This document shows positions 21,559 through 32,200 of a stretch of DNA of 64,000 nucleotides, in pieces. Numbering within the stretch: position 1 is the stretch's first letter; each line of letters opens with the position of its first letter. The stretch comes from Nitrospira sp. GTDB taxonomy: Bacteria; Nitrospirota; Nitrospiria; Nitrospirales; Nitrospiraceae. The position numbers were made by a program, and so were the translations under genes. A model generated the notes under the pieces. That model worked only from the letters and a program-made list of their open reading frames with translations. It searched no databases and was not told the DNA's origin. The stretch lies in NCBI GenBank assembly GCA_018242685.1, contig JAFEBM010000015.1, positions 1-64,000 of the forward strand, in the 5' to 3' direction.

Positions 21559-23226
21559 ATGAGTTTGCTCCGTTTTCTGTACCGTAATTCCTGGCGACTG
21601 GTCATGCTTTCCATGGTCGCCGGCCTGATCAGCGGCCTGGCGAGCGCGGGGATTATCGCCTTTATCAATCAGGCGCTGGAGGAAAGCCGGCGTACAACGG
21701 CCCTCGGTGTGAGTTTTCTTGCAGGTGTCGTACTCGTGGTCATCACAAAGGTCTTTTCGGAGGTGGTGCTGACACGATTGGGCCAAGACATCATCGCGCA
21801 GTTGCGGCTACACCTCAGTGAACAAATCCTCCGTGCTCCGTTCCGACAGGTGCAGGAACTTGGTCGCCATCGTTTACTGGCCGCGCTCAACGAAGATACG
21901 GATGTCATTGCTCAGGCCTACGTCCAAATTCCGTTGATTTGCGTGAACGGTGCGACGGTCGTCGGATGCCTGGCGTATCTCGGATGGCTGTCCTGGCCGA
22001 TGCTGGCCATCGTCCTTGGCTTTATGATCTTCGGCGCTCTTTTGTTCCAAGCCCAGGAACAACAAGCCCTACAGTCGTTTAAGCAAGCTCGGGAAACGAG
22101 CGATACTCTCTTTCGCCATTTTCAATCGATCCTCGAGGGCATCAAAGAGCTCAAGTTGCACCGCGAACGTCGCCAGGCATTTTTGGCCACCGCTCTCCGT
22201 CCGACCGTGACTGCGTACAAACAGGACTTCGTCAAGGGCATGACGGTGTATGCCGTCGCCACAAACTGGGGGATGTTCTTGTTCTACTCGGTGATCGGAC
22301 TTGTTCTCTTTATTCTTCCTGAGTGGCTGTCGCTGACGCCTCAAGCAGTCGCGGGATCGACGCTCGTGCTCCTGTACATGATGGGGCCATTTGCCCAGAT
22401 TGTCGAAACTCTGCCCGCGGTCGGCCGCGCCGATGTCGCGCTGGAGAAGGTCGAGGCATTGGGGCTGTCGTTGGAAGCGGCCTCTGCGCAGGATCAGATC
22501 GAGAAAGGTGAAAAGATCAGAACCAATGGCGTGGACGGACTCGTCCTCAACATCGCGTGGAGGCGGCTCGAGATGGTCGGTGTGACGCATCGTTACTACC
22601 GGGAGGAGGAAGAGGGCAGTTTTTATCTTGGTCCGATCGAACTCAGCTTCACCCCCGGTGAGCTGGTATTCCTGATCGGCGGAAACGGCAGCGGCAAGAC
22701 GACGCTCGCTCTGCTCCTGTTGGGTCTCTATGTGCCGGAGTCGGGAACGATCCGTCTCGACGGGGCTCCGATCGACGAAATCAATCGCGAAAATTATCGT
22801 CAGCTTTTCTCCGTTGTCTTTTCCGATTATCACCTCTTTGACACCCTGTTCGGCTTGAACAGAACAGGTCTCGATGGACAAGCGCGCGAATACCTGGACC
22901 GGTTGCAGCTTCGCGGGAAGGTTCAGATCAGAGATGGAGAATTGTCTACACAATCACTTTCACAGGGGCAACGCAAGCGCCTGGCCTTATTGACCGCCTA
23001 TCTCGAAGACCGTCCGTTCTATGTGTTCGATGAATGGGCGGCCGATCAGGATCCGGTGTTTCGCAGAGTGTTCTATGAAGAGCTGCTGCCGGATTTGAAG
23101 GCTCGTGGAAAAACGGCACTGGTCATTACCCACGATGATCAATACTTTTCGGTCGCAGATCGATGTGTTCGGATGGATTTGGGGAAGATCATAACTGTGA
23201 CGGAAGGGGTGGGCGCATTTCGATAG
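21559..23226 (+). CDS. PvdE/SyrD-type cyclic-peptide ABC exporter
   Basis: The product is 555 residues: a fused six-helix membrane domain (1-330) and ATPase. Walker A GGNGSGKTT is at 374-382, the signature LSQGQ at 467-471, Walker B and Glu in YVFDEW, and the H-loop in VITHDD. The DEWAADQDPVFRRVFY stretch is characteristic of the family that includes PvdE and SyrD. PvdE moves the acylated pyoverdine precursor from cytoplasm to periplasm. Here it probably exports the assembled acyl-peptide so that the neighbouring acylase can act on it. GAGGA overlaps the end of the PKS gene. Confidence 0.92.
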   Translation: MSLLRFLYRNSWRLVMLSMVAGLISGLASAGIIAFINQALEESRRTTALGVSFLAGVVLVVITKVFSEVVLTRLGQDIIAQLRLHLSEQILRAPFRQVQELGRHRLLAALNEDTDVIAQAYVQIPLICVNGATVVGCLAYLGWLSWPMLAIVLGFMIFGALLFQAQEQQALQSFKQARETSDTLFRHFQSILEGIKELKLHRERRQAFLATALRPTVTAYKQDFVKGMTVYAVATNWGMFLFYSVIGLVLFILPEWLSLTPQAVAGSTLVLLYMMGPFAQIVETLPAVGRADVALEKVEALGLSLEAASAQDQIEKGEKIRTNGVDGLVLNIAWRRLEMVGVTHRYYREEEEGSFYLGPIELSFTPGELVFLIGGNGSGKTTLALLLLGLYVPESGTIRLDGAPIDEINRENYRQLFSVVFSDYHLFDTLFGLNRTGLDGQAREYLDRLQLRGKVQIRDGELSTQSLSQGQRKRLALLTAYLEDRPFYVFDEWAADQDPVFRRVFYEELLPDLKARGKTALVITHDDQYFSVADRCVRMDLGKIITVTEGVGAFR

Positions 23227-23301
23227 AGGTATCGCTGTCGGTACACGGCAATCGGCTCGATCGCCGTGAGGTTGTCGCACTTGTGATGGAAGGAGCGCGT
23301 C

Positions 23302-24708
23302 ATGACCGTTCATGTGGATGAGATGAGGAAGATGTTCCCGACGAAGCCGCACTCTGTGGTGGAGGAACGAGAACACAATCCATATCTGAAGCGACAGGCG
23401 GGACGGGAATCGAACGCCCGCAGTTATCCAAGACGGCTGCCGTTGGCGCTCAGCAAAGCCAAGGGCATCTATGTACAGGATACCGACGAGCGGACGTACA
23501 TCGATTGTCTCGCCGGCGCCGGCGCGCTGACGTTGGGCCACAACCACCCCGTCGTATTGGACGCCATCCAGCGATTGCTGCAGGAAGGGGTCCCCTTCCA
23601 GACGTTGGATCTGACGACACCGGTGAAAGACCGCTTTGTCGATGCGCTCTTCGGCGCATTGCCGAAAGCGTTCGCAGAAGACGCGCGTATCCAGTTTTGC
23701 GGACCCTCCGGAGCCGATGCCGTTGAGGCTGCCGTCAAACTGGTGAAGACCGCGACCGGTCGGCGAACGATTCTGTCGTTCCACGGCGCCTATCACGGGA
23801 TGACACACGGCGGTTTGGCGCTCACCGGCCATCTGGAGCCGAAAGCTGCTGTGAGTGGTCTGATGCCGGATGTCCAGTTCCTTCCGTATCCGTACGATTA
23901 TCGTTGCCCGTTCGGCGTCGGCGGTGAGGAGGGGCATCGGCTGTCCAGCACCTATATCGAGCGGTTACTCGACGATCCGAACAGCGGTGTTGTGTCACCG
24001 GCTGGTGTGATCTTGGAAGTGGTTCAGGGTGAGGGCGGTGTGATTCCGTCACCTGATGCCTGGCTTCGGGACATTCGCCGGATTACCAAGGAACGCAACA
24101 TTCCATTGATCGTCGATGAGATTCAGACCGGTCTGGGACGCACCGGTTCGTTGTTTGCGTTCGAACGTGCCGGAATCATCCCCGACGTGGTGGTGCTGTC
24201 CAAGGCGATCGGAGGCGGTCTGCCGTTGAGCGTGGTGGTGTATCGAGTCGAACTGGATCAGTGGCAGCCGGGAGCGCATGCCGGGACGTTCCGCGGAAAC
24301 CAGATGGCCATGGCTGCGGGGGCGGCCACCATTGAATTCGTCCGAACCCATCGTCTCGATCAGCAAGCTCAGATCATGGGAGAGCGTCTTTTGTCGCATC
24401 TGCATCAGGCTCAGGCATCGTTACACAGTTTCGGCGACGTACGGGGGCGCGGTTTGATGATCGGTGTCGAGATTATCAATGCCTACGGACGTCCCGACGC
24501 TCAAGGAGCCTATCCCGCGGCTCCTGAGCTTGCGCGAAAGATTCAGTCGCATGCCCTCAATCGCGGTCTCATCCTCGAATTGGGCGGACGCAACGGCAGC
24601 GTTGTGCGATTTCTGTCGCCGCTCATCGTCACAGCTGAGGAAGTGGATACGATTGCGTCCATCTTCTGCGAAGCAGCTCGAGCCGCGGAGCAAGAGTCAC
24701 GTTTATGA
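23302..24708 (+). CDS. L-2,4-diaminobutyrate:2-oxoglutarate aminotransferase (PvdH/EctB-like)
   Basis: This is a class III PLP aminotransferase of 468 residues. LAGAGALTLGHNHP, FCGPSGADAVEAAVKL, FHGAYHGMTHG and DEIQTGLGRTG are the family blocks, and the PLP lysine is Lys301 in VLSKAIGGG. The length and the region after the start resemble PvdH. It converts aspartate semialdehyde to 2,4-diaminobutyrate (Dab). No ectA or ectC is nearby, so the Dab is for peptide synthesis, in agreement with four adenylation domains downstream carrying a Dab-like code. GAAGGAG precedes the ATG, and its stop overlaps the next start as ATGA. Confidence 0.9.
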   Translation: MTVHVDEMRKMFPTKPHSVVEEREHNPYLKRQAGRESNARSYPRRLPLALSKAKGIYVQDTDERTYIDCLAGAGALTLGHNHPVVLDAIQRLLQEGVPFQTLDLTTPVKDRFVDALFGALPKAFAEDARIQFCGPSGADAVEAAVKLVKTATGRRTILSFHGAYHGMTHGGLALTGHLEPKAAVSGLMPDVQFLPYPYDYRCPFGVGGEEGHRLSSTYIERLLDDPNSGVVSPAGVILEVVQGEGGVIPSPDAWLRDIRRITKERNIPLIVDEIQTGLGRTGSLFAFERAGIIPDVVVLSKAIGGGLPLSVVVYRVELDQWQPGAHAGTFRGNQMAMAAGAATIEFVRTHRLDQQAQIMGERLLSHLHQAQASLHSFGDVRGRGLMIGVEIINAYGRPDAQGAYPAAPELARKIQSHALNRGLILELGGRNGSVVRFLSPLIVTAEEVDTIASIFCEAARAAEQESRL

Positions 24709-27134
24709 AGCGTGTCATTCGTTCATTGATCGTCGTCTTCCTCGTTCTGGCTGCAGGAGTCGTCTATCTCGTGTCGATGGTTCGGGCTTCATTGCCGGTG
24801 TTGGACGGCCAGTCGGACATGCCTAGCCTGCACGAGCAGGTCATGGTCACCTCGGATGCCTTTGGGATCCCGACGATTACGGGTCGTTCGCGAGAAGACG
24901 CGAGCCGCGCCCTCGGTTATGTCACCGCGCGTGATCGTCTTTTTCAGATGGACTTGCTGCGGCGTACCGCTGCGGGACGGTTGGCCGAGGTGTTCGGTGA
25001 GACGATGCGTCACACCGATCTTAAGCAACGCACGTTTGGATTCAGCGGGACAGCCGGAGCTATTGCGGCGCGGTTGCCTCGGGATCAGCGGGATGTTCTG
25101 GAGGCCTTCACGGAAGGAGTGAACGACTATCTGACTCAGATGAAGACGCCACCGTTCGAGTTCTTACTACTCGGATACGAACCGGAGCGTTGGAGAGGAG
25201 AGGACAGTCTGCTGATCTTGCTGGCGATGTTCCAGATGCTGAACGGGGCCGAAGAAGAGGAACGGATGCGGACGGTGATGGGACAGGCGTTGCCTTCCGA
25301 AGTCGCCACGTTTCTCCTCCCGGAGACTGATCCTTATACGGAGGCGTTGTTGAATGGGGAGTCCCATATTTCTGCGCGTTCGCCCATTCCTGTACGGGCA
25401 TTGACCGCTCTCAGACGGCCTGTCGATCAGATGCAGGTTCGGCGGACGGCCATGGTTCGCATGGGCAGGAGTGGATTGGGTTCGAATGGGTGGGCAGTCC
25501 ATGGAGCCAAGACAGTGGACGGCCGAGCCGTTCTCGCAAATGACATGCACTTGGATCTGGCTGTTCCCAATATCTGGTACCGTGTCCAACTTCGATACGA
25601 ACAGATCGAAGTGACCGGTGTCGTGGTGCCCGGCATTCCGATCGTCGTTGCGGGCGCAAACGGTTTTGTGGCCTGGGGTGTAACCAATGTCGAGGGAGAT
25701 TTTTTGGATCTCGTACGACTGGAGATCAATCCTGCCGATTCGAACGAGTACCGGACTCCGGGCGGATGGAAGCGGTTCACGGATAGGCGGGAAGTCATCA
25801 CCGTGAAGGGCGCGCAGGATTCCGTGGCGGAGTTCAAAGAGACGATTTGGGGTCCGGTGTCACAGGATCCTCTGTTGAAGGGGCCTGTGGCCGTTCGCTG
25901 GACCGCACTCGATCCGGAAGCCGTTGATCTCGGTCAGCTTGCTATGGATCGGGTCCGGTCGGTGAGCGAGGCCATCGCGGTGATGAACCGTGCCGGCGGT
26001 CCTGCAAACAACATCATCCTTGCCGACAGAGACGGTCATATTGCCTGGACCTACACTGGGAAAATTCCAGTACGCCGAGGATTTGACGGGTCGGTCAGTG
26101 TTTCTTGGGCAGATGGCCGCGCTGGTTGGGCGGGATATGTGTCTCCGCAGGCGTTCCCTAAAATCTCAGATCCTCCGTCAGGATACCTTGTCAGTGCGAA
26201 TCAACGCATGCTGGCTGCCTCCTATCCTTACGTAGTCGGCCATTCCTTTGCCAACGGGTATCGTGCGTTCAGAATTTCTCAGCGACTGGGGCCTATGACG
26301 AAGATTCGAGAGCGGGACCTGTTTGAGCTGCAACTGGATTCGACAAGTCAGTTCTATGAGTTCTATCGGCGCCTCGCGCAAGAGGTGTTGACCGATACGG
26401 TGATTCAACGGACACCATCTTTGGCGAAAGCCCGTCACGCTTTCGAAGCCTGGAACGGAAGGGCCGATGCCGACAGCCGTGGTTTCGCGTTGGTGGTTCA
26501 TTTTCGCGACGTGCTTTCACGGTCTGTGCTCACGCCGTTCTTGTTCTCTTGTCGGGAACGAGACGCGCAGTTCAGCTATGATGGCGATCTGGACACCCCG
26601 CTACGTGAACTCCTGACGACGCAAATCCCCGAGCTGAATCCGGATCCTGATCGTTTCTCCGGTTGGCCGGAGTTCCTTCTGAACGCGGTGGATCAAACTG
26701 TCCGGGAATTGGAAGAGGAACATCCTTCTGTTTCACTGACCGAGCTCACTTGGGGACAACTGAATCGTGTAAGGATAGAGCATCCTCTCGCCGGGGCACT
26801 GCCAGGACTGGGGTACATCCTCAACATGCCGGATGAACCTGCCTCCGGATGCGGGCAGTGCGTTCGGGTGATGCAGGACGGCCTCGGAGCGAGTCAGAGG
26901 CTCGTGGTGTCCCCCGGCCGGCAAGGCGATGGTATTCTCCATATGCCGGGCGGACAGTCCGGGCATCCCTTCTCACCTCACTATCGGGATCAGCAACATT
27001 ACTGGAGTGATGGGCTGCCGCTCCCATTCTTGGCCGGGACACCGGTCCATACGCTGACGCTGGTTCCACGCTCGCGAACGGCACAGATGGTTGTGGAACA
27101 GAAGCCGATCCGGCCAACGTCGATTACACCATGA
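24705..27134 (+). CDS. Penicillin-acylase-family periplasmic hydrolase (PvdQ-like)
   Basis: This Ntn-hydrolase precursor has 809 residues. An N-terminal hydrophobic segment (about 6-28) sends it to the periplasm. The alpha part contains [16 protein letters not shown]. Autocleavage is expected before Ser260 in GSNGWAV, the N-terminal nucleophile of the beta chain, followed by ANDMHL. PvdQ, the best known relative in siderophore clusters, removes the fatty acid from the exported pyoverdine precursor. Paired with the FAAL loading domain and the PvdE-like exporter, the same role is likely here. It might alternatively hydrolyse acyl-homoserine lactones, as PvdQ also can. ATGA overlap with the aminotransferase gene shows tight cotranslation. 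Confidence 0.9.
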   Translation: MKRVIRSLIVVFLVLAAGVVYLVSMVRASLPVLDGQSDMPSLHEQVMVTSDAFGIPTITGRSREDASRALGYVTARDRLFQMDLLRRTAAGRLAEVFGETMRHTDLKQRTFGFSGTAGAIAARLPRDQRDVLEAFTEGVNDYLTQMKTPPFEFLLLGYEPERWRGEDSLLILLAMFQMLNGAEEEERMRTVMGQALPSEVATFLLPETDPYTEALLNGESHISARSPIPVRALTALRRPVDQMQVRRTAMVRMGRSGLGSNGWAVHGAKTVDGRAVLANDMHLDLAVPNIWYRVQLRYEQIEVTGVVVPGIPIVVAGANGFVAWGVTNVEGDFLDLVRLEINPADSNEYRTPGGWKRFTDRREVITVKGAQDSVAEFKETIWGPVSQDPLLKGPVAVRWTALDPEAVDLGQLAMDRVRSVSEAIAVMNRAGGPANNIILADRDGHIAWTYTGKIPVRRGFDGSVSVSWADGRAGWAGYVSPQAFPKISDPPSGYLVSANQRMLAASYPYVVGHSFANGYRAFRISQRLGPMTKIRERDLFELQLDSTSQFYEFYRRLAQEVLTDTVIQRTPSLAKARHAFEAWNGRADADSRGFALVVHFRDVLSRSVLTPFLFSCRERDAQFSYDGDLDTPLRELLTTQIPELNPDPDRFSGWPEFLLNAVDQTVRELEEEHPSVSLTELTWGQLNRVRIEHPLAGALPGLGYILNMPDEPASGCGQCVRVMQDGLGASQRLVVSPGRQGDGILHMPGGQSGHPFSPHYRDQQHYWSDGLPLPFLAGTPVHTLTLVPRSRTAQMVVEQKPIRPTSITP

Positions 27135-27157
27135 CACCTATCCAAGGAGGAGGAACG

Positions 27158-27400
27158 ATGAACAGCGAAGAACGCGAAGACATGACTGTGTACAAGGTCG
27201 TCGTGAATCATGAAGAGCAATACTCGATCTGGCCATCCTACCGTGAGAATCCGTTGGGCTGGAGAGACGAGGGGAAAACCGGACTCAAGGCCGACTGTCT
27301 GGCCCATATCGCGGAGGTTTGGACCGATATGCGCCCGTTGAGTTTGAGGAAATGGATGGCTGAACAGGCAAACGCAGAAAAACCGGCATCCTCATGCTGA
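27158..27400 (+). CDS. MbtH-like NRPS accessory protein
   Basis: The product is 80 residues with the full family signature: [39 protein letters not shown]. MbtH-like proteins bind adenylation domains and are often needed for their folding or activity. The ATG at 27158 is chosen because AAGGAGGAGG lies just before it; an upstream ATG at 27131 overlaps the acylase stop and adds ten unlikely residues. It presumably serves all eight amino-acid A domains of the locus. Confidence 0.95.
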   Translation: MNSEEREDMTVYKVVVNHEEQYSIWPSYRENPLGWRDEGKTGLKADCLAHIAEVWTDMRPLSLRKWMAEQANAEKPASSC

Positions 27401-28161
27401 CCGTTTCACGCGTATCTCCATGGATCGTCATTCCTCGGCCGGTCAACTCGGGAATGCGTTTAATCTGTTTTCCCTATGCGGGCGGGGGAGCCTCGGTATT
27501 TCGAAGCTGGGCGGACAATGAGTTCTTGTCGGATATCGAAATCTGTATCGTCCAGCTTCCAGGGCGGGAGACCAGAATCACCGAGCCGCCTGTCAGTAAT
27601 TTGCATCGGTTGGTGCGAATGTTGTGCGAGGCGTTGGAACCTTATCTCGATCGACCGTTCGCCTTTTTCGGTCACAGTATCGGTGCACTGGTGAGTTTTG
27701 AATTGGCACGCGAGTTGCGCCGGGTCCGGGGAATCGAGCTGAGCCATCTGTTCGTGTCCGGTTGCCCTGCTCCACATCTTCAGGATTCAGAGCGGATCTG
27801 TGATCTGCCTGACGACGAATTTCTTGAACGGGTGTGTCGATTCAACGGCACTCGGCCGGAAGTCCTCAATCATCCTGAACTGATGCAATTGATGACTCCT
27901 GCGCTCCGCGCCGACTTTTCGCTCCGCGATCGATACGCCCACCGTGAAGAGTTGCCGCTGAGCTGTCCTATCACTGCCTTCGGTGGGATGAGCGATACAC
28001 ATGTGGACGGTCTGATGTTGCGGGCTTGGCTGCGGCATTCTCACGAGCGATTCCAAGTGTGGTTGTTTCAAGGGGACCATTTCTTCCTGCGGAGCGCGCA
28101 AGAACCGCTGCTGGAGGTGCTCTCCTCGGCGTTATCTCGACATCGAGAGGTTGCACGATGA
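27394..28161 (+). CDS. Type II thioesterase
   Basis: This alpha/beta hydrolase of 255 residues has [14 protein letters not shown] near the start, the nucleophile Ser95 in GHSIGA and the catalytic His229 in GDHFF. This is the free-standing GrsT-like editing thioesterase that clears mis-primed or stalled carrier domains during nonribosomal synthesis. It overlaps the MbtH gene by seven bases, which points to translational coupling. A second, integral thioesterase releases the product in the last synthetase. Confidence 0.92.
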   Translation: MLTVSRVSPWIVIPRPVNSGMRLICFPYAGGGASVFRSWADNEFLSDIEICIVQLPGRETRITEPPVSNLHRLVRMLCEALEPYLDRPFAFFGHSIGALVSFELARELRRVRGIELSHLFVSGCPAPHLQDSERICDLPDDEFLERVCRFNGTRPEVLNHPELMQLMTPALRADFSLRDRYAHREELPLSCPITAFGGMSDTHVDGLMLRAWLRHSHERFQVWLFQGDHFFLRSAQEPLLEVLSSALSRHREVAR

Positions 28162-28218
28162 CGGTGACGGCCACACTCACAGAACAATTCATCGTATTGA
28201 TGCATGTGGAGGAGTCTG

Positions 28219-29244
28219 ATGCACGCCGATCACAATAATACTGCGTCAACCTCCGTCGAGGAACCATGTGGGGAGACGGTCGGTCAGGCGGCTTGCCGGG
28301 TGAGCTGCTTGACTCCGGATACCCAACTTCCCCTCGTGGTCAGTCCCACAGATAAACATTCGTTGGCTGAATACCGAGACGCTATTAAGCAGATGGTGAG
28401 TACGCATCTTTCGACCGTCGGGGGATTGCTGTTTAGGGGATTTCCTATTGAATCGGCGACTGACTTCGAAACATTGGTCAAGATGCTCTCGCCTGCCTTG
28501 GCCTCCTACGAATTTGGATCGACGCCACGGTCGCAGGTCCACAATCAGATTTATACGTCGACGGAATATCCTCCCCATCAGCACATCCCCCTGCATAACG
28601 AACAAGCCTACACCACTGAATGGCCGATGAAAATTTGGTTTTATTGCGCGCAGGTATCGCCGGAAGGAGGCTATACGCCGATCGCCGACAGCCGCGAGGT
28701 GTATCGGCACATTCCAATCCGCATTCGAGAGCGCTTCCTCGCGGAGGGTGTGATGTATGTGCGGAACTACGGGAATGGGCTGGATGTCCCGTGGAACAAG
28801 GTGTTCAACACGATGGATCGCAGGGTCGTTGAACAATATTGCCGGTCAACCGGCATTGAGTACGAATGGAAGGCGGACGGAGAATTGCGTACCAGACAGG
28901 TCTGCCAAGCGGTCTCCGTCCATCCACGGACTCGGGAAACAGTCTGGTTCAATCAGGCTCATCTGTTCCATGTATCGAATCTAGAACCGGCCGTGAGAGA
29001 GGCACTGCTGTCCTTTGTCAATGAGGAAGATCTGCCTCGGCAGGCCTTCTACGGGGACGGGACACCGATCGAATCGACGGTGCTGGACGAAATCCGGGAC
29101 GTCTATCAATGCCATGCCGTCCAGTTCCCTTGGCAGAGGGGCGACGTGTTGATGTTGGACAATATGTTGGTGGCGCATGGGCGCACGCCGTTCAGGGGCC
29201 CGAGAGAAATTCTGGTAGCGATGGCCGAATCGAGCAAGAGCTGA
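28219..29244 (+). CDS. Free-standing SyrP/TauD-type Fe(II)/2-oxoglutarate beta-hydroxylase
   Basis: The product is 341 residues. The iron-binding triad is visible as His126-x-Glu128 (LHNEQAY) and His320 (LVAHGRTPF), with a conserved arginine region after it (GPREILVAM). The closest named relative by pattern is SyrP, which hydroxylates aspartate held on a carrier domain; related enzymes make beta-hydroxyaspartate in siderophores. Two Asp-coding modules lie downstream, and a second hydroxylase of the same family is fused to the synthetase ending at 52609. ATG 28219 is chosen over 28204 because GGAGG lies six bases before it. Confidence 0.85.
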   Translation: MHADHNNTASTSVEEPCGETVGQAACRVSCLTPDTQLPLVVSPTDKHSLAEYRDAIKQMVSTHLSTVGGLLFRGFPIESATDFETLVKMLSPALASYEFGSTPRSQVHNQIYTSTEYPPHQHIPLHNEQAYTTEWPMKIWFYCAQVSPEGGYTPIADSREVYRHIPIRIRERFLAEGVMYVRNYGNGLDVPWNKVFNTMDRRVVEQYCRSTGIEYEWKADGELRTRQVCQAVSVHPRTRETVWFNQAHLFHVSNLEPAVREALLSFVNEEDLPRQAFYGDGTPIESTVLDEIRDVYQCHAVQFPWQRGDVLMLDNMLVAHGRTPFRGPREILVAMAESSKS

Positions 29245-29246
29245 CG

Positions 29247-32200
29247 GTGAAACCGAGATATTCTCACGCATTCATCACCGGCGCCATGGAGCCGGCCGCG
29301 ACTCCATCTGCTCCATCGAATGCAGACATCTTTCCAGCGAGCTTCGCGCAGCGGAGATTGTGGTTTCTCTCCCAGCTGGAACCGGACAGCGCCTCGTACA
29401 ATACGGCATTGGCGGTACGGCTGCAGGGCTTGCTCAACCGAGCGGCACTGGCGCAGAGCCTCAACGAAATCGTCCGGCGGCATGAAGTCCTCCGCACGAC
29501 ATTCGATGAGATGGACGGCGAGTTGGTGCAAGTCATTGCCGAAGATCGACCGATGGATTTGCCGGTGGTGGATTTCAGTCTCGATCCGCCGTCCGAGCGT
29601 CAGGCCTCGGCAACCGCGGCGGCGCGGGCGGAAGCTCATCGTCCGTTCGATCTTCGCACCGGGCCCTTGATGCGCGTGTGCCTGCTCAAACTTGAACTAC
29701 AGGAGCATCTGTTGGTCATCACGCTGCATCATATCGTCTGTGACGGGTGGTCGTCGCAGATTCTTGCGCGGGAATTCGTGACTCTCTATGAAGCGTTCGA
29801 TGCAGGCCTGCCGTCACCGCTGCCTCCGTTACTGATTCAATATGCGGATTACGCGGTCTGGCAGCGCGAGTGGCTGCAAGGATCAGTGGTTGAGGAACGG
29901 CTGGCCTATTGGAAAGAGAAATTGAAAGGAAGACTGCCGGTCCTAGACCTGCCGACGGACCGTCCGCGTCAGGCCGTGCAGAGCGACCGAGGCGCCCGCC
30001 TTTCCTTTTCGTTGTCGCGAGTCCTGACCGATCGGCTGCACGCGCTGAGTCGCCGGCAAAGTGCGACGTTGTTCATGACACTGGCGGCGGCCTTCCAGGT
30101 ATTTCTGATGCGGTACAGCGGCCTCGACGATTTTTGCCTCGGCACGCCGGTCGCAAACCGGCCGAAACGGGAGACGGAGTCATTGATCGGCTTCTTCGCC
30201 AATACGCTCGTCCTGCGGGCGGACCTCTCGGGCAATCCGACATTCACCGATCTGTTGGCGCGCGTACAGGAAACGGTCCTGGGCGCCCAGGCTCATCAAG
30301 ATTTGCCATTTGAGCAACTGGTGGAGGCCCTTCAGCCGGTCCGGGCGCTCAACCATACTCCGCTGTTTCAAGTGATGTTTGCGCTGCAGACCTCACTCGC
30401 CAAGACGCTGACCATCACTTCGCTGGAGGTCAGCGCGATGGAGTTGGACGCGGGGGGAGCCAAGTTCGATCTGTCACTCGACATGACGGAAGACGAAACC
30501 GGACTGGACTGCGCGTTTGAGTACAACCAGGATCTCTTCGATCAGAAAACTGTGGGCAGGATGGCAATCCATTTGCAGCAGCTCCTAGAAAGCATCGTCG
30601 ATAACCCGCAGGCTCATCTCAGTGAAATCGCCATACTGACGGCGGCTGAGCGTCGGAAGACCCTGATCGAGTGGAACGATACGGCGGTACCGGATGCCGC
30701 CGACGGTCAGGTGGCCCGTCTCTTCGAAGCGCAGGCGGCGCGATCGCCTGAGGCCGTGGCCGTTGCCTGTGACGAAGAAACACTCAGCTATCGTGATTTG
30801 AACGACCGCGCTGATCGAATTGCCCGCGCGCTTTCGATTGCCGGTGTCGGCTGCGAGACCATTGTTGCCGTGCTTGCCGACCGGAGCATCGACTACGTGG
30901 CGATGGTGATCGGCCTGTGGAAGTGCGGAGGAGTGTACCTGCCGCTCGACCCCGGTCACCCGCCGTCACGATGGACGTCCATTCTCGAAGCGAGCCGGGC
31001 TTCAATCGTGCTGACGACGGAGGCTTGGGTATCGAAGGTAAAGAGCACGATCGCCCAACTGCCGGAATCGTTGCGTCCTGTGGTGCTCACAGTCGAGGCC
31101 TGTCGCTCCGAGGAGCAGGCTCTGTCTCAAAATCGAGCTACTTGGCCGTCTGCGAAGCTGGCCTATGTGATTTACACGAGTGGGTCGACCGGTGTCCCGA
31201 AAGGGGCGATGGTGACGGAGCGAGGGCTGGTCAATCATCTTCGAAGCAAGATCGCTATGCTTCGGCTTGGCCCGACCGATATCATCGCGCAAACCGCCTC
31301 CCAGGGATTCGATATTTCGATCTGGCAGCTCACGGCGGCGCTCCTCTGCGGCGCCCGCACGCTCGTCGTGCCTGACGAAATAGCCCACGATCCGGAGCAA
31401 CTGCTCCACTATGTCGTCTCGCAGAAAGTGACTGTCCTCGAAACAGTGCCCGCGTTGCTGCAAGGCATGCTTGACAGCGCCGATGCGGACGGAGCCGACA
31501 CGCCGACGTTGGCTCAGCTGCGATGGCTGCTGCCTACCGGTGAGGTGCTGCCTCCTGCCCTGATCCACCGATGGTTTGAGCGATACCGCCACGTGCCGTT
31601 AGTCAACGCCTACGGGCCGGCCGAATGCGCCGACGATGTCGCCATGGCGGAGATCACGACTCCGCCGGATGACACCTCTGTCCATTCTCCGATCGGCAAA
31701 CCCATCGCCAACCTTCGTAGCTATGTCGTGGACGACTGGCTGGAACCGGTGCCCATCGGCGCCTCGGGCGAACTATGCATCGCGGGAGCCGGCGTCGGTC
31801 GCGGCTATCTCCACGATCCAGCCAGAACAGCCGAGGCGTTCGTGCCTGATCCATTTTCCAATGAACCGGGCGCGCGGCTCTATCGGACGGGCGACCGTGT
31901 CCGTCATCGGCCGGACGGGACGATGGAGTTTCTCGGACGCCGGGATCATCAAGTCAAAATCCGTGGCGTGCGTATCGAGTTGGGCGAAATCGAGTTGCGT
32001 CTGCAGGCCCATCCAAGCATTCGTGAAGCGGCGGCCGTCGTGCGCCAGGACTATCCGGGACAGAAACGATTGGCGGCCTATGTGGTGCCTCGTGGCGGTG
32101 CGTCATGCGATTCCGATGTTCTCATCAGGCTGCTGCGCGAGCAATTGCCGGAACCGATGGTCCCCTCGGTGATCGTCACGCTCCAGGCGTTGCCGCGCAG

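Noticed and set aside
28158-28238. 26-codon frame overlapping the thioesterase stop as ATGA
   Set aside because: Too short, no motif and it overlaps the hydroxylase start; could be a coupling peptide but nothing supports it as a gene.
29109-29246. Upstream extension of the Dab/Ser NRPS into the hydroxylase gene
   Set aside because: The extension is an out-of-frame shadow of the hydroxylase and lacks NRPS features; the synthetase starts at 29247 or 29286.
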